Source: an uncultured Lachnospiraceae bacterium
Lineage (GTDB): Bacteria; Bacillota; Clostridia; Lachnospirales; Lachnospiraceae
Length of the DNA: 51,362 bases
Direction: 5' to 3'
NCBI GenBank assembly: GCA_902766735.1
Contig: CACXEU010000018.1
Coordinates: 1 to 51,362 of the forward strand
In this document: positions 1-9,327 of the stretch, in pieces
Layout of the letters: each line of letters opens with the position of its first letter
Numbering within the stretch: position 1 is the stretch's first letter
Translations under genes and position numbers: made by a program
The notes under the pieces: model-generated
Told to the model about the DNA's origin: nothing
The model's database searches: none
The model's input: the letters and a program-made list of their open reading frames with translations, nothing else

Positions 1-1
1 A

Positions 2-3000
2 CCAAAATATGTAACCGCTAATGTAACAAAGGCAATTCCATCCAATGACTGGTGGACATCCATCATTTATACAAAGTACAGTGATACCATGCCTGCACTT
101 CCAATGGCATACAGCTATTCAAAGACGGGACTTGGAATGTACTATGCAGATGGCTTTTACTCCAGAACAGAAAATGGTGGTATGGGTGCCGACAGTAAGT
201 ATAAAGATATTACCGTTGGAGCATCAAACATTACAGGAAAGACATCAGCGAAATTAGATAGTTATGGTGACTGGTCTGTAAACGTTGCTTTCAGTGATAA
301 TGATACACCGAAAATGCTTTCCACGTTAGTAAAGGGATCTCCTTTTGTATATAACTCTTTCACAGATAGAAATGCTGTCGAGTTAAATGTAAACAATATT
401 GTGAAGTTCTTTGATAAGAATGGAAATGAAATATTAGAAGATGAAAATGGACAGATTACCATTGATCATTTTGCTGTAGAAACAGAAAATGAAAGTGAAG
501 CACCTGGAGATGGAAACAAGAAGCAGTATCATTACTATGGTGTGTATATGCCTGAAAATTCAAAGGTATATCGTGTTGGAAACAAGTTGAAGATTCAGTT
601 GGGTAGCAATCAGAACTACCTGGTAATTGGGGCTTTATGCGTTGATGAGCCAATTTCTTTGCTTTCAACTGAAAACGTTTCCAATGCTGCATCAAAAAAT
701 GATGCACAGGCTAAAGAGCAGTTAGAATTCATGTTTAAGCATGCATATTCTTATGTGACAAATACTGTTGCTGATTATTCATACAATGAAAGTACAGCAA
801 CCTGTACTACTACATATCATGCAACGGTTGATCAGAAGAGAACCGGAAACGGGATTGTAAATTCCACAATTATGTGTATGATGCCACATCAGTGGAAATA
901 TTCTAACGACTCTTATGTCAGCGGGAAAAACTATTCATCCGTACGTGGTGATTTAAGAATTCATGAAGGAAATCAGTTCTCCTTTAGCCAGAGATTTAAC
1001 GGTGTAATTCCGCAGTATACCACACCGGACGAATCTGATAGCTATAACACTGAATGGATGTACGCATATCTGGATCAGTTCACAGACAGTGCATTAAAGT
1101 CTTATTGGGTAGCAGATCCTTACTGGCAGGGCAAGAAATCCCATCCGATTGCAATGGGTATCTTAATTGCAGATCAGTTGGGAGAATATGAAACAAGAGA
1201 TAAATTAATCAGTGTATTAAGAAAGATCATGGAAAACTGGCTCACATATGACGGACCGGAAGATTATCCATATTATATGTACTATCATACAAGCTGGGGT
1301 GCAATTAGTGGTGACGGTGGAGATCATGGTATGGCAATTAATTTATCAGACCATCATTTCTTGTGGGCATATTTCATTTTCCCAGCAGCGGTATTAGGAT
1401 CTTATGATCATCAGTTCGTAGAAGACTATGGAGATATGATTGAAGTTCTGATTCGTGACTGTATGAATCCTAACAAGAATGACGACAAGCTTCCATATAT
1501 GAGAAACTTTGATGTTTATGAAAGTCATTCCTGGGCAGGTGGATATGGTGACAACAATAGTGGTAACAATCAGGAATCTGCTTCTGAAGCTACCTTTGCT
1601 TGGGCAGGACTTTACCTCTGGGGACTTGTTACTGGAAACAATACATATAGAGATGCAGGAATCTGGGGATATACGTCAGAAATTGATGCCATCGAACAGT
1701 ACTGGTTCAACATGGATCAGGGAACAAACTTAGACAGTCATAACTGGGCACCGGGATACGGCAAAGACGTTTACGGTGATGCAAATTGTGATGTTCTTCC
1801 TTATACAGGAATGGTTTGGGGACTTGGTTATACCAACGGAACATATTTCTCAGGAAACCCTTGCTGTATTATGGGAATTCATTTACTTCCTGTAACACCG
1901 GCAATCACATATATGGGTTATCGTAAGAATACTGTAACAAGAATCTGGAACGAATATGAACAGGTTGAAGCCGCATATCAGGAAAAGATGGTTCGTGAAG
2001 AAGCAACAGACCCTGAAGGATGGTTCCATATCCTTTGGCCATTTATGGCATTAAGTGATGCAAACGGTGCCGCAAGCAGATGGGCAAATGAATATACAAC
2101 TCATATCAATGGAGAAGGAAACTATGTGGATGGTGTTCTTTCTACCGATGAAATGTTTAACTCATATTGGTACATTCAGAATATGTGTGCGAAGGGTGAC
2201 ATCTGCACATCCATCTGGGCAAGTGATTACACAAGCTTCCAGGTGTTTGAAAAGACTGTAAACGGAGCAAAGAAATATACTGCAGAAGTTTGGAACCCAT
2301 TCGATGAAGAGATTACAGTACACTTTAAGAATGCAAACGGAAACCTTGGTAGTGTTAAAGTTCCGGCACATATGACAGTGGATTGTGATCCTACAAAGAA
2401 TGAGGATAAGACTGTTAAGGATGGTAAGAAAGTTACTGCTGAACCGGTTCATAATTATGATCCGGTATGTGAAGTACCGGGCGTATTAGAAGCAGAAGAT
2501 TATTATACAAACTTCAGCTGTGAACCGGATCGAAATGATCAGGAAGGTGGATATGTAGGCTGGATTGATGACGGAGATGCTTTACTGTATACAGTAAATG
2601 TTGCACAGGAAGGTGACTACGTTGTAGATTACAGAGTTCAGTGTACAGACCAGAACAAGAACAGTGCAATTCGTATTAAGACAGAAAATGATTCGGATTA
2701 TCAGTTGACAACTGTTCTTGGAAATGAAACCAATGAATGGAAGAACGTTAAGGCAAACGGAACCATTCACTTAAAGAAAGGAACTTACAAATTAAAACTC
2801 CTCTTTGTTGATGGAGGATTTAACATTAACTATACAAAGATTTACCGGCAGGGAACAAAGCCACCGGTAGCAGAATCAGATGATTTGACAAAGGCAGATT
2901 TGACAGGTTACCCGGAAATTGATTTGTCTCAGGCAGAAGTCATTGATGTTTCTTCCGAAAGTAATGCGGATGGTGCAGCTGCACACATGATTGACAAGGA

Positions 3001-4654
3001 TTATGCAAGTCGTTGGGAATCTCTGGCTTCAGACCCACAGTTCTTCACAATTGACTTAAAGGAATCACAGGAAATTGGCGGAATTAAATTATATTGGGAA
3101 GGTGCTGCATCTAAGAAGTATACAATTCAGACTTCAAATGACAAGGTAAATTGGACAACAGTATTTACTCAGAAACTTGGTAAAGGTGGACAGGGATTTG
3201 GTGATGAAAAGAGAGGAAACGGATTAGAGTCCATTGCTTTCAGTAACGTCACTACAGCCAGATATGTAAGACTTTACTCTACAGAACGTTTAACAGGATA
3301 TGGAGTATCCTTATTCGAAGTAAGATTGTTTAACAGTGATGGAGAAGAACATGAAAATCCTCCGATCATTCCTCCGGTTAATCCAACATTACCATCATCC
3401 AATGTAGCTTTAGGCAAAAATGCGGTAGCATCCAGTCAAGAGGGCGCAAATGTTTCTGCAAATGCTGCAGTGGATGGAGAAGAAGGAACCAGATGGTCTT
3501 CCTTATTTACAGATGATGAATGGATTTATGTGGATTTGGAAAAGAGCTATAATATTAACAAGGTTGTATTGAAATGGGAAAATGCATATGGAAAGGATTA
3601 TGACATTCAGGTATCCGAAGATGCAGACTCATGGTCAACCGTGAAGGAAGTTAGAAATTCTGACGGTGGAGAAGATATTAATCCAATCTCAGATATTACA
3701 GCAAGATATGTTAGAATCAAAGGAATCCATCGTGCTACCGGATACGGATATTCCCTTTGGGAAATGGAAGTATACACCGGACAGGGAAATAATGGCGGTG
3801 GAAGTGGACCAGTGGAAGGAACCAATGTTGCCTTAAACGCAGATGCGGATCAGTCTTCTTCAGAAAATGGTGCAACGGAAGCAAGATTTGCAGTGGATGG
3901 TGATCTGGGAACCCGTTGGGCTTCTGCATTTACAGATAATGAATGGATGAGCATTGACTTAGGTCAGACCTATGCAATCAATCGTGTAGTGATTCAATGG
4001 GAAAATGCATACGGAAAAGATTATGACATTCAGGTATCAGAAAATGGAGAAAACTGGCAGACAGTTAAGAATATGACAAATCAAGATGGTGGACATGATG
4101 ATATTCCGTTCGACACAGTCAATGCACGTTACGTTAAGATTCAGGGAATCACTCGTGGAACCGGATATGGATATTCTATTTGGGAAGTACAGGTACTGAC
4201 TGCCGGAGATAATCCAAATCAGGGTGGTGGATCTACACAGCCAGATGTTGGTACGACACCTTCCGGAACCAATGTGGCTTTGAATGCAGATGCATCTCAG
4301 TCCGGCTCTGAAGGCGCAGGAACCCATGCCAGATACGCTGTAGACGGAAATGATGGAACCCGTTGGTCTTCAACTTTTGATGACAATGCATGGATGTCCT
4401 TGGATTTAGGACAGGCGTATACCATTAATCGTGTGAATATTCAGTGGGAGACAGCATTTGGTGCAGATTATGATATCTTAGTATCAACCGATGGACAGAA
4501 CTGGACTCCGGTAAAGGAAGTTAGAAACGGAGACGGTGGTTTGGATCAAAATTCTTTCCAGGAAGTAAATGCCCGCTATGTAAAATTACAGGGTATCAGA
4601 CGTGGAACTGGATATGGATATTCTATTTGGGAAATGCAGGTATTAACAAAATAA
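2..4654 (+). CDS. Secreted-type GH81 endo-beta-1,3-glucanase with CBM6-like and four F5/8 type C domains (5' partial)
   Basis: The frame is open from base 2, so the start and any signal peptide lie outside the window; the ATG at 89 is internal. The first ~2.4 kb match glycoside hydrolase family 81, which cleaves internal beta-1,3-glucan (laminarin, callose, fungal wall) bonds. Visible family marks are AIPSNDWW near the N-terminus, LSDHHFLWAYF near 1345 and ESASEA near 1575; the Asp and the Glu pair four apart fit the catalytic residues recalled for GH81. A CBM6-like domain follows (EAEDYY, ~2470-2850), then four discoidin/CBM32-like domains (~2925-3345, 3395-3775, 3825-4205, 4263-4654) joined by Gly/Pro/Asn linkers. 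The last three are close paralogues with near-identical DNA stretches. There is no LPxTG anchor or dockerin at the C-terminus. Catalytic assignment is strong; the glucan bound by each module is unknown. Confidence 0.9.
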   Translation, partial: PKYVTANVTKAIPSNDWWTSIIYTKYSDTMPALPMAYSYSKTGLGMYYADGFYSRTENGGMGADSKYKDITVGASNITGKTSAKLDSYGDWSVNVAFSDNDTPKMLSTLVKGSPFVYNSFTDRNAVELNVNNIVKFFDKNGNEILEDENGQITIDHFAVETENESEAPGDGNKKQYHYYGVYMPENSKVYRVGNKLKIQLGSNQNYLVIGALCVDEPISLLSTENVSNAASKNDAQAKEQLEFMFKHAYSYVTNTVADYSYNESTATCTTTYHATVDQKRTGNGIVNSTIMCMMPHQWKYSNDSYVSGKNYSSVRGDLRIHEGNQFSFSQRFNGVIPQYTTPDESDSYNTEWMYAYLDQFTDSALKSYWVADPYWQGKKSHPIAMGILIADQLGEYETRDKLISVLRKIMENWLTYDGPEDYPYYMYYHTSWGAISGDGGDHGMAINLSDHHFLWAYFIFPAAVLGSYDHQFVEDYGDMIEVLIRDCMNPNKNDDKLPYMRNFDVYESHSWAGGYGDNNSGNNQESASEATFAWAGLYLWGLVTGNNTYRDAGIWGYTSEIDAIEQYWFNMDQGTNLDSHNWAPGYGKDVYGDANCDVLPYTGMVWGLGYTNGTYFSGNPCCIMGIHLLPVTPAITYMGYRKNTVTRIWNEYEQVEAAYQEKMVREEATDPEGWFHILWPFMALSDANGAASRWANEYTTHINGEGNYVDGVLSTDEMFNSYWYIQNMCAKGDICTSIWASDYTSFQVFEKTVNGAKKYTAEVWNPFDEEITVHFKNANGNLGSVKVPAHMTVDCDPTKNEDKTVKDGKKVTAEPVHNYDPVCEVPGVLEAEDYYTNFSCEPDRNDQEGGYVGWIDDGDALLYTVNVAQEGDYVVDYRVQCTDQNKNSAIRIKTENDSDYQLTTVLGNETNEWKNVKANGTIHLKKGTYKLKLLFVDGGFNINYTKIYRQGTKPPVAESDDLTKADLTGYPEIDLSQAEVIDVSSESNADGAAAHMIDKDYASRWESLASDPQFFTIDLKESQEIGGIKLYWEGAASKKYTIQTSNDKVNWTTVFTQKLGKGGQGFGDEKRGNGLESIAFSNVTTARYVRLYSTERLTGYGVSLFEVRLFNSDGEEHENPPIIPPVNPTLPSSNVALGKNAVASSQEGANVSANAAVDGEEGTRWSSLFTDDEWIYVDLEKSYNINKVVLKWENAYGKDYDIQVSEDADSWSTVKEVRNSDGGEDINPISDITARYVRIKGIHRATGYGYSLWEMEVYTGQGNNGGGSGPVEGTNVALNADADQSSSENGATEARFAVDGDLGTRWASAFTDNEWMSIDLGQTYAINRVVIQWENAYGKDYDIQVSENGENWQTVKNMTNQDGGHDDIPFDTVNARYVKIQGITRGTGYGYSIWEVQVLTAGDNPNQGGGSTQPDVGTTPSGTNVALNADASQSGSEGAGTHARYAVDGNDGTRWSSTFDDNAWMSLDLGQAYTINRVNIQWETAFGADYDILVSTDGQNWTPVKEVRNGDGGLDQNSFQEVNARYVKLQGIRRGTGYGYSIWEMQVLTK
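3573..4038 (+). repeat. Near-identical internal repeat in tandem discoidin domains
   Basis: Two 43-bp stretches at 3573-3615 and 3996-4038 differ at only two positions and lie 423 bp apart, inside the second and third F5/8 type C domains of the GH81 enzyme. The fourth domain (about 4440 onward) has a more diverged version. This points to recent duplication or gene conversion of the binding module. Confidence 0.85.
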
Positions 4655-4670
4655 TAAAAGTTCTTTAAGA

Positions 4671-4699
4671 AACCCGGGAGTTAATTCTCCCGGGTTTTG
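4671..4699. terminator. Bidirectional intrinsic terminator
   Basis: A perfect 10-bp stem (4671-4680 with 4687-4696), GC-rich in its middle, closes a 6-base loop and is followed by TTTT on the + strand. On the reverse strand it is followed by T-rich sequence as well. It lies between the converging GH81 gene and the reverse-strand gene ending at 4681, whose stop codon falls in the loop. Confidence 0.85.
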
Positions 4700-4977
4700 T
4701 TTCGTTTCGACATAATCTGAACCATTCGTTGTATGGTTTGTACTCTTTTCTTATCTGCTTGAGACATATCGGCGGTAATGACATCTAAAATCAGGTTTGT
4801 TTCCTCATCGGAAAAAGTCACGCCCTGACTGGCAGCCTGACCGGATTGTTGAATGAAGTATGTAAGCATTTGCTTTGGCTCCATTCCTTTGGCACCGTTA
4901 ATGATGTGAGATAAAATATTCATTTTCTCTTCCGAAATATTGTTTAGGACCGGATGGTCCATCCACTGATTGTTCAT
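4681..4977 (-). CDS. Hypothetical small protein (98 aa), last gene of the Cys-rich protein group
   Basis: I recognise no named domain. The product is 98 residues, soluble, Met/Gln-rich and predicted mostly helical, with a basic C-terminus. It opens with MNNQWMDHPVLNNI and has a middle segment (FSDEETNLILDVI) of a type I recall among conserved uncharacterised Clostridia proteins. The start is preceded by a good AGGGAGG-type site, and it lies nine bases downstream of the 120-residue gene on the same strand, so the two are probably cotranscribed. Its stop codon sits inside the loop of the shared terminator. A role in the spore or cell envelope is a guess from the neighbouring Cys-rich protein only. 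Confidence 0.7.
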   Translation of the reverse strand: MNNQWMDHPVLNNISEEKMNILSHIINGAKGMEPKQMLTYFIQQSGQAASQGVTFSDEETNLILDVITADMSQADKKRVQTIQRMVQIMSKRNKTREN

Positions 4978-4986
4978 AGAACCTCC

Positions 4987-5349
4987 CTAATTCATATTGT
5001 TCATTGCAAAATCCATAAAGTCCATATTAAAGTCTTCCGGATTCATGGTTTGCAATAATTCCATCATGGAAAGAATCATTTCCAATTGTTCCTGATCTTC
5101 TTCACCAAGAAAATCCTTTAAGGCAGAAAGCATGCTTTCTGATTGGGATTTCCCACCGGAAGAAGTGGAAGAAGTGATGTTTGACGGATTAAACCGGGCA
5201 GCGTTTTGCAATTCCTGAAATTTAATCAGAATTCCTAAAGGATTAGCTAATTTCGGATCAATAAAAGGAATTACAGCTTTTACCATTTGCATGGTGGGAC
5301 TGGTAAGTTCTGAATCAAATCTTGTCAATTTTGAAGTCTGTAATCCCAT
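4987..5349 (-). CDS. Hypothetical protein (120 aa) in the Cys-rich protein group
   Basis: This is an unrecognised 120-residue protein. The N-terminal third (residues ~1-45) is amphipathic, the middle is Ser/Thr-rich and probably disordered (NITSSTSSGGKSQSES), and the C-terminal part is acidic, with Met/Leu heptads (LEMILSMMELLQTMNPEDF) and a tail rich in Met, Asn and Asp. No signal peptide or membrane segment is visible. It lies between the 98-residue gene (9-bp gap) and the Cys-rich gene (86-bp gap), all on the reverse strand. The ribosome site is weak (AAGGAATTACAGTCT before ATG). A structural or coat-assembly role is possible but not shown. Confidence 0.65.
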   Translation of the reverse strand: MGLQTSKLTRFDSELTSPTMQMVKAVIPFIDPKLANPLGILIKFQELQNAARFNPSNITSSTSSGGKSQSESMLSALKDFLGEEDQEQLEMILSMMELLQTMNPEDFNMDFMDFAMNNMN

Positions 5350-5435
5350 AGACTGTAATTCCTTATGAACCGGTTTTGTTTCATTTTATGCAGTAGGCGT
5401 GAAAATAATACACCATAGATTATGGTAGAAAAGAA

Positions 5436-5660
5436 TTAGCAACCGCAACTGCCATTTCCAAAAATTCCATTATTTCCATTACCGCAACAGCAGCTTAATA
5501 AGAGAATGATCCAAACTAAGGAACAGCAACTGTCATTTCCGTTGCCAATGCCTCCGATTCCATTCCCATTACCGCAGCACAATAAGATCAAGATAAGAAG
5601 CAGACAGTTATTTCCTCCGTCACATCCGCATCCACAGTTCGTAGCAGCTAAATCACTCAT
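5436..5660 (-). CDS. Cys/Gly/Asn-rich small protein with two hydrophobic stretches
   Basis: The 74-residue product is low-complexity: clusters of CGCG, CC and CCC alternate with Gly-Asn repeats (GNGNGIGGIGNGN), and two hydrophobic runs (LLLILILLCC, LVWIILLLSCC) repeat the same pattern. This is a duplicated unit of Asn-Gly linker plus hydrophobic Cys-rich core. Similar Clostridia proteins are often mislabelled 'chorion class high-cysteine' proteins. The start has a clear AGGAG site. The composition suggests a disulfide-crosslinked or metal-binding surface or spore layer component, which is inference. A candidate mother-cell sigma -10 lies upstream. The GC-rich third positions come from Gly and Cys codons rather than from transfer. 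Confidence 0.7.
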   Translation of the reverse strand: MSDLAATNCGCGCDGGNNCLLLILILLCCGNGNGIGGIGNGNDSCCSLVWIILLLSCCCGNGNNGIFGNGSCGC

Positions 5661-5692
5661 TTTGTTCTCCTGAAAATTTTTATTTACACTAA

Positions 5693-5700
5693 AGTTTATG
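5693..5700 (-). promoter_or_regulatory. Candidate sigma-E/K-like -10 element before the Cys-rich gene
   Basis: Read on the reverse strand, CATAAACT fits the CATAnnnT pattern of mother-cell sigma factor -10 elements, about 33 bp before the start codon, with an AC-containing sequence at the expected -35 distance. It is a single short match, so support is weak. Confidence 0.25.
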
Positions 5701-5799
5701 CAAAAGTAGAAAGGGTGTTACAAATGTTCCTGAAAACATCTTTTTGAAGAGCTCATATATTAAATCATAGGAAAAAACAAGAAAGAACAGTGAGCGCGT

Positions 5800-6702
5800 A
5801 TGAAAAAAGTTAGGAAAAATCTGGGAGTTGAGGAATTGGAACGAAAGGGACTGACCGGAAAAGGAATTACGGTTGCCGTTTTGGATAGCGGAATCAGTAT
5901 GCACCCGGATTTAAGAAAACAGGTTATGGTGTTTCAGGATTTTGTAAATAATAAGAAAGAACCCTATGATGATATGGGACATGGAACCCATGTTAGTGGA
6001 ATAATTGCAGGAAATGGTTTTTTATCTAGGGGAATATACCGGGGGATTGCACCAGAGGCAAAGATTGTTTCCTTAAAAGTTCTGAATGAACAGGGAAATG
6101 GAAATCTGGAAAATGTCCTTGAAGGAATTCATTGGATTATAGATTGGGGATTCCAATACGGAATCCGTGTTGTGAATTTATCATTTGGTGCCAGATATAC
6201 GGGAAAACCTGAGGATTGGATTTTGATGAAAGCGGTAAGGGAGCTATGGAATCTGGGATATGTGGTTGTGGCTTCGGCAGGAAATAATGGTCCGGAAGAA
6301 AATTCCATTGCTGTTCCGGGAAGATGTGAAAAGGTAATAACCGTCGGTGCACAGGATGATGATTTGGGCGCAATGGTGAATGGGATTTATAAGAAAAATT
6401 ATTCCGGAAGGGGAAACCCTATGGCGAATATTCAGAAACCGGATATTGTAGCACCGGCATATAAAATTCAGAGTTGTTCCAATCGGTGGAAAAAGGGACG
6501 GAGATATGAGGCAAAAACGGGAACATCTATGGCAACACCAATTATTTCCGGAATCATTGCCTTGATGTTACAGAAAAATCCCAAACTTAGCAATGATGAG
6601 TGTAAAAAAATTCTGAAAAGAACAGCACTTCCTATCGGTACAAACCAGGGGTTCCAAGGGTATGGCAGAGTCCATCTGAAGGGAATTATGAACCGAATTT
6701 GA
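5800..6702 (+). CDS. Subtilisin-like serine peptidase (S8), cytoplasmic type
   Basis: This 300-residue S8 peptidase carries the complete triad: Asp29 in DSG, His61 in HGTHVSG and Ser243 in GTSMATP, plus the oxyanion Asn region (SAGNNGPEE). It has no signal peptide and almost no propeptide; the catalytic domain begins within 20 residues of Met1. It therefore resembles intracellular subtilases rather than secreted ones, though the LIPY-type inhibitory N-terminal motif of Bacillus intracellular proteases is absent. The Shine-Dalgarno sequence is poor, so the start is less sure. It is divergent from the Cys-rich gene across 139 bp. A link to sporulation or protein turnover is possible but unproven. 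Confidence 0.92.
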   Translation: MKKVRKNLGVEELERKGLTGKGITVAVLDSGISMHPDLRKQVMVFQDFVNNKKEPYDDMGHGTHVSGIIAGNGFLSRGIYRGIAPEAKIVSLKVLNEQGNGNLENVLEGIHWIIDWGFQYGIRVVNLSFGARYTGKPEDWILMKAVRELWNLGYVVVASAGNNGPEENSIAVPGRCEKVITVGAQDDDLGAMVNGIYKKNYSGRGNPMANIQKPDIVAPAYKIQSCSNRWKKGRRYEAKTGTSMATPIISGIIALMLQKNPKLSNDECKKILKRTALPIGTNQGFQGYGRVHLKGIMNRI

Positions 6703-6760
6703 TGGAAACAGGTACAATGGATATTCTTGCATCAGAATGAATAAATATACGAAAACGGTA

Positions 6761-6789
6761 TTGCTATAATTGCCGATTTCAGATATAAT
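6761..6789 (+). promoter_or_regulatory. SigA promoter(s) for icd
   Basis: TTGCTA (6761-6766) and TATAAT (6784-6789) are separated by 17 bp. A second, extended -10 (TGCTATAAT, 6762-6770) overlaps the -35 box, so two start points are possible. The leader before icd would be about 80-100 nt. Confidence 0.6.
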
Positions 6790-6877
6790 TTATTGGGTTA
6801 AATAGGCAGGTACTACAACCAAACTGTCAGGAAGAAAGATATTTTGTATCTGAAAATAAAGGAGGAACAATAGAAAA

Positions 6878-8086
6878 ATGGAAAAGATTAAGATGACGAC
6901 TCCATTGGTTGAAATGGACGGGGATGAAATGACAAGAATTCTCTGGAAATTAATCAAGGATGAATTGCTTTTACCTTTCGTGGACTTAAAGACAGAGTAT
7001 TATGATTTAGGATTAGTTCATAGAAACGAAACCGATGATCAGGTTACTTTTGATTCCGCAGAAGCAACAAAGAAGTATGGTGTTGCAGTAAAATGTGCAA
7101 CGATTACTCCAAATGCAGCACGTATGCCGGAATATAACTTAAAAGAAATGTGGAAGAGCCCGAACGGAACAATCCGTGCGATTTTAGATGGAACTGTATT
7201 TAGAGCGCCTATTATCGTTAAGGGAATTGAACCATATGTAAAGAACTGGACAAAACCTATCACCATTGCAAGACATGCATACGGTGATGTATATAAGGGT
7301 GTTGAAATGAAAATTCCAGCAGCTGGAAAAGCAGAACTTGTTTATACAAATGAAGCCGGTGAAGAAGAAAGAGAAGTGATTCATAATTTTGCAGGACCTG
7401 GAATCATTCAGGGGATGCATAACTTAAATGAATCCATTGAAAGTTTTGCAAGAAGCTGTTTCAACTATGCATTGGATACAAAGCAGGATTTATGGTTTGC
7501 AACAAAAGATACAATTTCTAAGAAGTATGATCATACTTTTAAGGATGTATTCGCTGAAATTTTTGAAGCTGAATACAAGGAAAAATTTGATGCTGCCGGT
7601 ATCGAATACTTTTACACATTAATTGATGACGCTGTAGCAAGAGTTATGCGTTCTGAAGGTGGATATATCTGGGCATGTAAGAACTACGATGGTGACGTGA
7701 TGTCTGACATGGTTGCCACAGCATTTGGATCTTTATCCATGATGACATCTGTTCTTGCTTCTCCTCAGGGATATTACGAATATGAAGCAGCACATGGAAC
7801 AGTTCAGAGACATTATTACAAGCACTTAAAGGGAGAAGAAACTTCCACAAATCCAATCGCAACCATCTTTGCATGGACCGGTGGATTAAGAAAGCGTGGA
7901 GAGTTAGATAATCTTCCGGAACTTCAGGCGTTTGCTGATAAGTTAGAAAAAGCTTGTATTGATACCATCGAAAACGGGGAAATGACTGGAGACTTATACT
8001 TGATTTCTACATTGGAAAACAAGAAAAAGCTGAACACAGAAGAGTTTATTAAAGCGATTCGCAACACATTAGAGGCGAGCTTATAA
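6878..8086 (+). CDS. icd: NADP-dependent isocitrate dehydrogenase
   Basis: This 402-residue enzyme oxidatively decarboxylates isocitrate to 2-oxoglutarate in the cytoplasm, supplying carbon for glutamate and NADPH. The N-terminus ([16 protein letters not shown]) and the [17 protein letters not shown] segment are typical of the eukaryote-like, homodimeric subfamily, and the length matches that subfamily (~400-410). The ATG follows an AAGGAGG site. No citrate synthase or aconitase gene lies beside it, so it appears to be a single-gene unit with its own promoter, possibly running into the secreted-protein gene 30 bp downstream. Confidence 0.96.
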   Translation: MEKIKMTTPLVEMDGDEMTRILWKLIKDELLLPFVDLKTEYYDLGLVHRNETDDQVTFDSAEATKKYGVAVKCATITPNAARMPEYNLKEMWKSPNGTIRAILDGTVFRAPIIVKGIEPYVKNWTKPITIARHAYGDVYKGVEMKIPAAGKAELVYTNEAGEEEREVIHNFAGPGIIQGMHNLNESIESFARSCFNYALDTKQDLWFATKDTISKKYDHTFKDVFAEIFEAEYKEKFDAAGIEYFYTLIDDAVARVMRSEGGYIWACKNYDGDVMSDMVATAFGSLSMMTSVLASPQGYYEYEAAHGTVQRHYYKHLKGEETSTNPIATIFAWTGGLRKRGELDNLPELQAFADKLEKACIDTIENGEMTGDLYLISTLENKKKLNTEEFIKAIRNTLEASL

Positions 8087-8116
8087 TAAAAATATATTTT
8101 TAAGGAGAATGAAAAA

Positions 8117-9235
8117 ATGAAAAAGTTATTGAGAAGCATTGTCGTTTTAGCTGCCATGGCTATGATGACATTAGGAGCAACATCGATGGTTTCCGCTATG
8201 GAACCAGCGGTAACATTGAAGGAAGATGTAGCATATGGTGATGCTTATACGGTTAGAAGTTATACTTGGAATCAGAATGATAAGATTACAGATACAACTC
8301 AGGGATACATTATTCCTTTAGTTGTTAAGAAACCGGGAGTTGTTTTTATTGATGTTACAAATTGTAGTATTGAAAAAGATGCTTGGTTTGCAGTATTTAA
8401 GGATCAGGCTTGTGATCAGACAACAACTTTCTATGAAAGTGTTTATGTAGGAGAAAAACAAACAACTGGTCATTTTAATGCTGAAAAAGCAGGAACATAT
8501 TATTTGAAAATATCTTCTAATTCATACAAGGAGACATATACTAATTCAGCAACGATTTCCATGATTTATGTTTCTAATTCAGAAAAGACTGTTACGTCCG
8601 GAAAAAAATATTTCCTTGCTGCAAAGAGCAATTCTGATGTTCAGTACTTTAAGTATACTGCAAAAGCTACAGGATTTGTTACAGTAAGTGCTCCGGGAAA
8701 ATATGGTTGTTATTCTGAATTCTTAAATTCTAAGAAGTCAGTTATTTCTGAAAAAGAATATTTATCATCCACAAATAAATGGACTACAATCTATGCTGTA
8801 AAGAAGGGACAGACATATTATGTTAAAGTGTCTGCTTTGTACTCAGGTGAAATTCATTTATTATCCGTGAACCAGAAAGTTGTAAAGGAAAAGAGTGGAA
8901 AGTCAAAAAAGAAAGCTAAAGCATTAAAGGCTAAGAAAGCAGCAAAAGGAACAGTACAGATTGGCGAAAAAGGTGATTGGTACAAATTAAAATTAAAGAA
9001 GAAAAAAGCTCTTACAATTATAATTAAAGTCGCAGAACAGAATGATTTGAAAATTTCATTATACAATTCCAAAGGAAAGAGAATTGACAGTGCTGCAGCT
9101 ATAGGAACCGGAACAAATACATTTAAAGTTACTTATGGTTCAACATTCCAGAAGGCTAATAAAGGAACATACTATTTGAAAGTTGAGCGTAATACAAAGA
9201 AGAGTAGTGGATACTACGAATTAAGCTGGAAATAA
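8117..9235 (+). CDS. Secreted Lys-rich protein with PPC-like beta domains
   Basis: The 372-residue product starts with a clear signal peptide (MKKLLRSIVV, hydrophobic core, cleavage probably after VSA near residue 28). The mature part is beta-rich with patterns such as GTYYLKI and GTYYLKVE, which resemble bacterial pre-peptidase C-terminal (PPC) jelly-roll domains, perhaps three copies (~35-150, 155-260, 275-372). A very Lys-rich linker (KSGKSKKKAKALKAKKAAKG) lies near residues 258-277. No catalytic domain is present, so it is probably an adhesive or carbohydrate-binding surface protein. The start has an AAGGAG site, and a strong terminator follows. It sits only 30 bp after icd, which looks like chance adjacency. 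Confidence 0.75.
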   Translation: MKKLLRSIVVLAAMAMMTLGATSMVSAMEPAVTLKEDVAYGDAYTVRSYTWNQNDKITDTTQGYIIPLVVKKPGVVFIDVTNCSIEKDAWFAVFKDQACDQTTTFYESVYVGEKQTTGHFNAEKAGTYYLKISSNSYKETYTNSATISMIYVSNSEKTVTSGKKYFLAAKSNSDVQYFKYTAKATGFVTVSAPGKYGCYSEFLNSKKSVISEKEYLSSTNKWTTIYAVKKGQTYYVKVSALYSGEIHLLSVNQKVVKEKSGKSKKKAKALKAKKAAKGTVQIGEKGDWYKLKLKKKKALTIIIKVAEQNDLKISLYNSKGKRIDSAAAIGTGTNTFKVTYGSTFQKANKGTYYLKVERNTKKSSGYYELSWK

Positions 9236-9243
9236 TTAATACT

Positions 9244-9279
9244 AAAAAACGGAGAGGCGTTTTGCTTTCTCCGTTTTTT
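9244..9279. terminator. Bidirectional intrinsic terminator
   Basis: A 12-bp stem (9244-9255 with 9268-9279) carries A6 on the left arm and T6 on the right. It can serve both the secreted-protein gene (+) and the carbamate kinase gene (-), which converge here. Confidence 0.85.
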
Positions 9280-9327
9280 GATATCATTAATTATGCTGCC
9301 GCTAACAGCCCCTTTAATAATATGATT

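Noticed and set aside
5689..5904. 71-codon reverse-strand ORF upstream of the Cys-rich gene
   Set aside because: It overlaps the subtilase start and the promoter region; no ribosome site or domain was seen.
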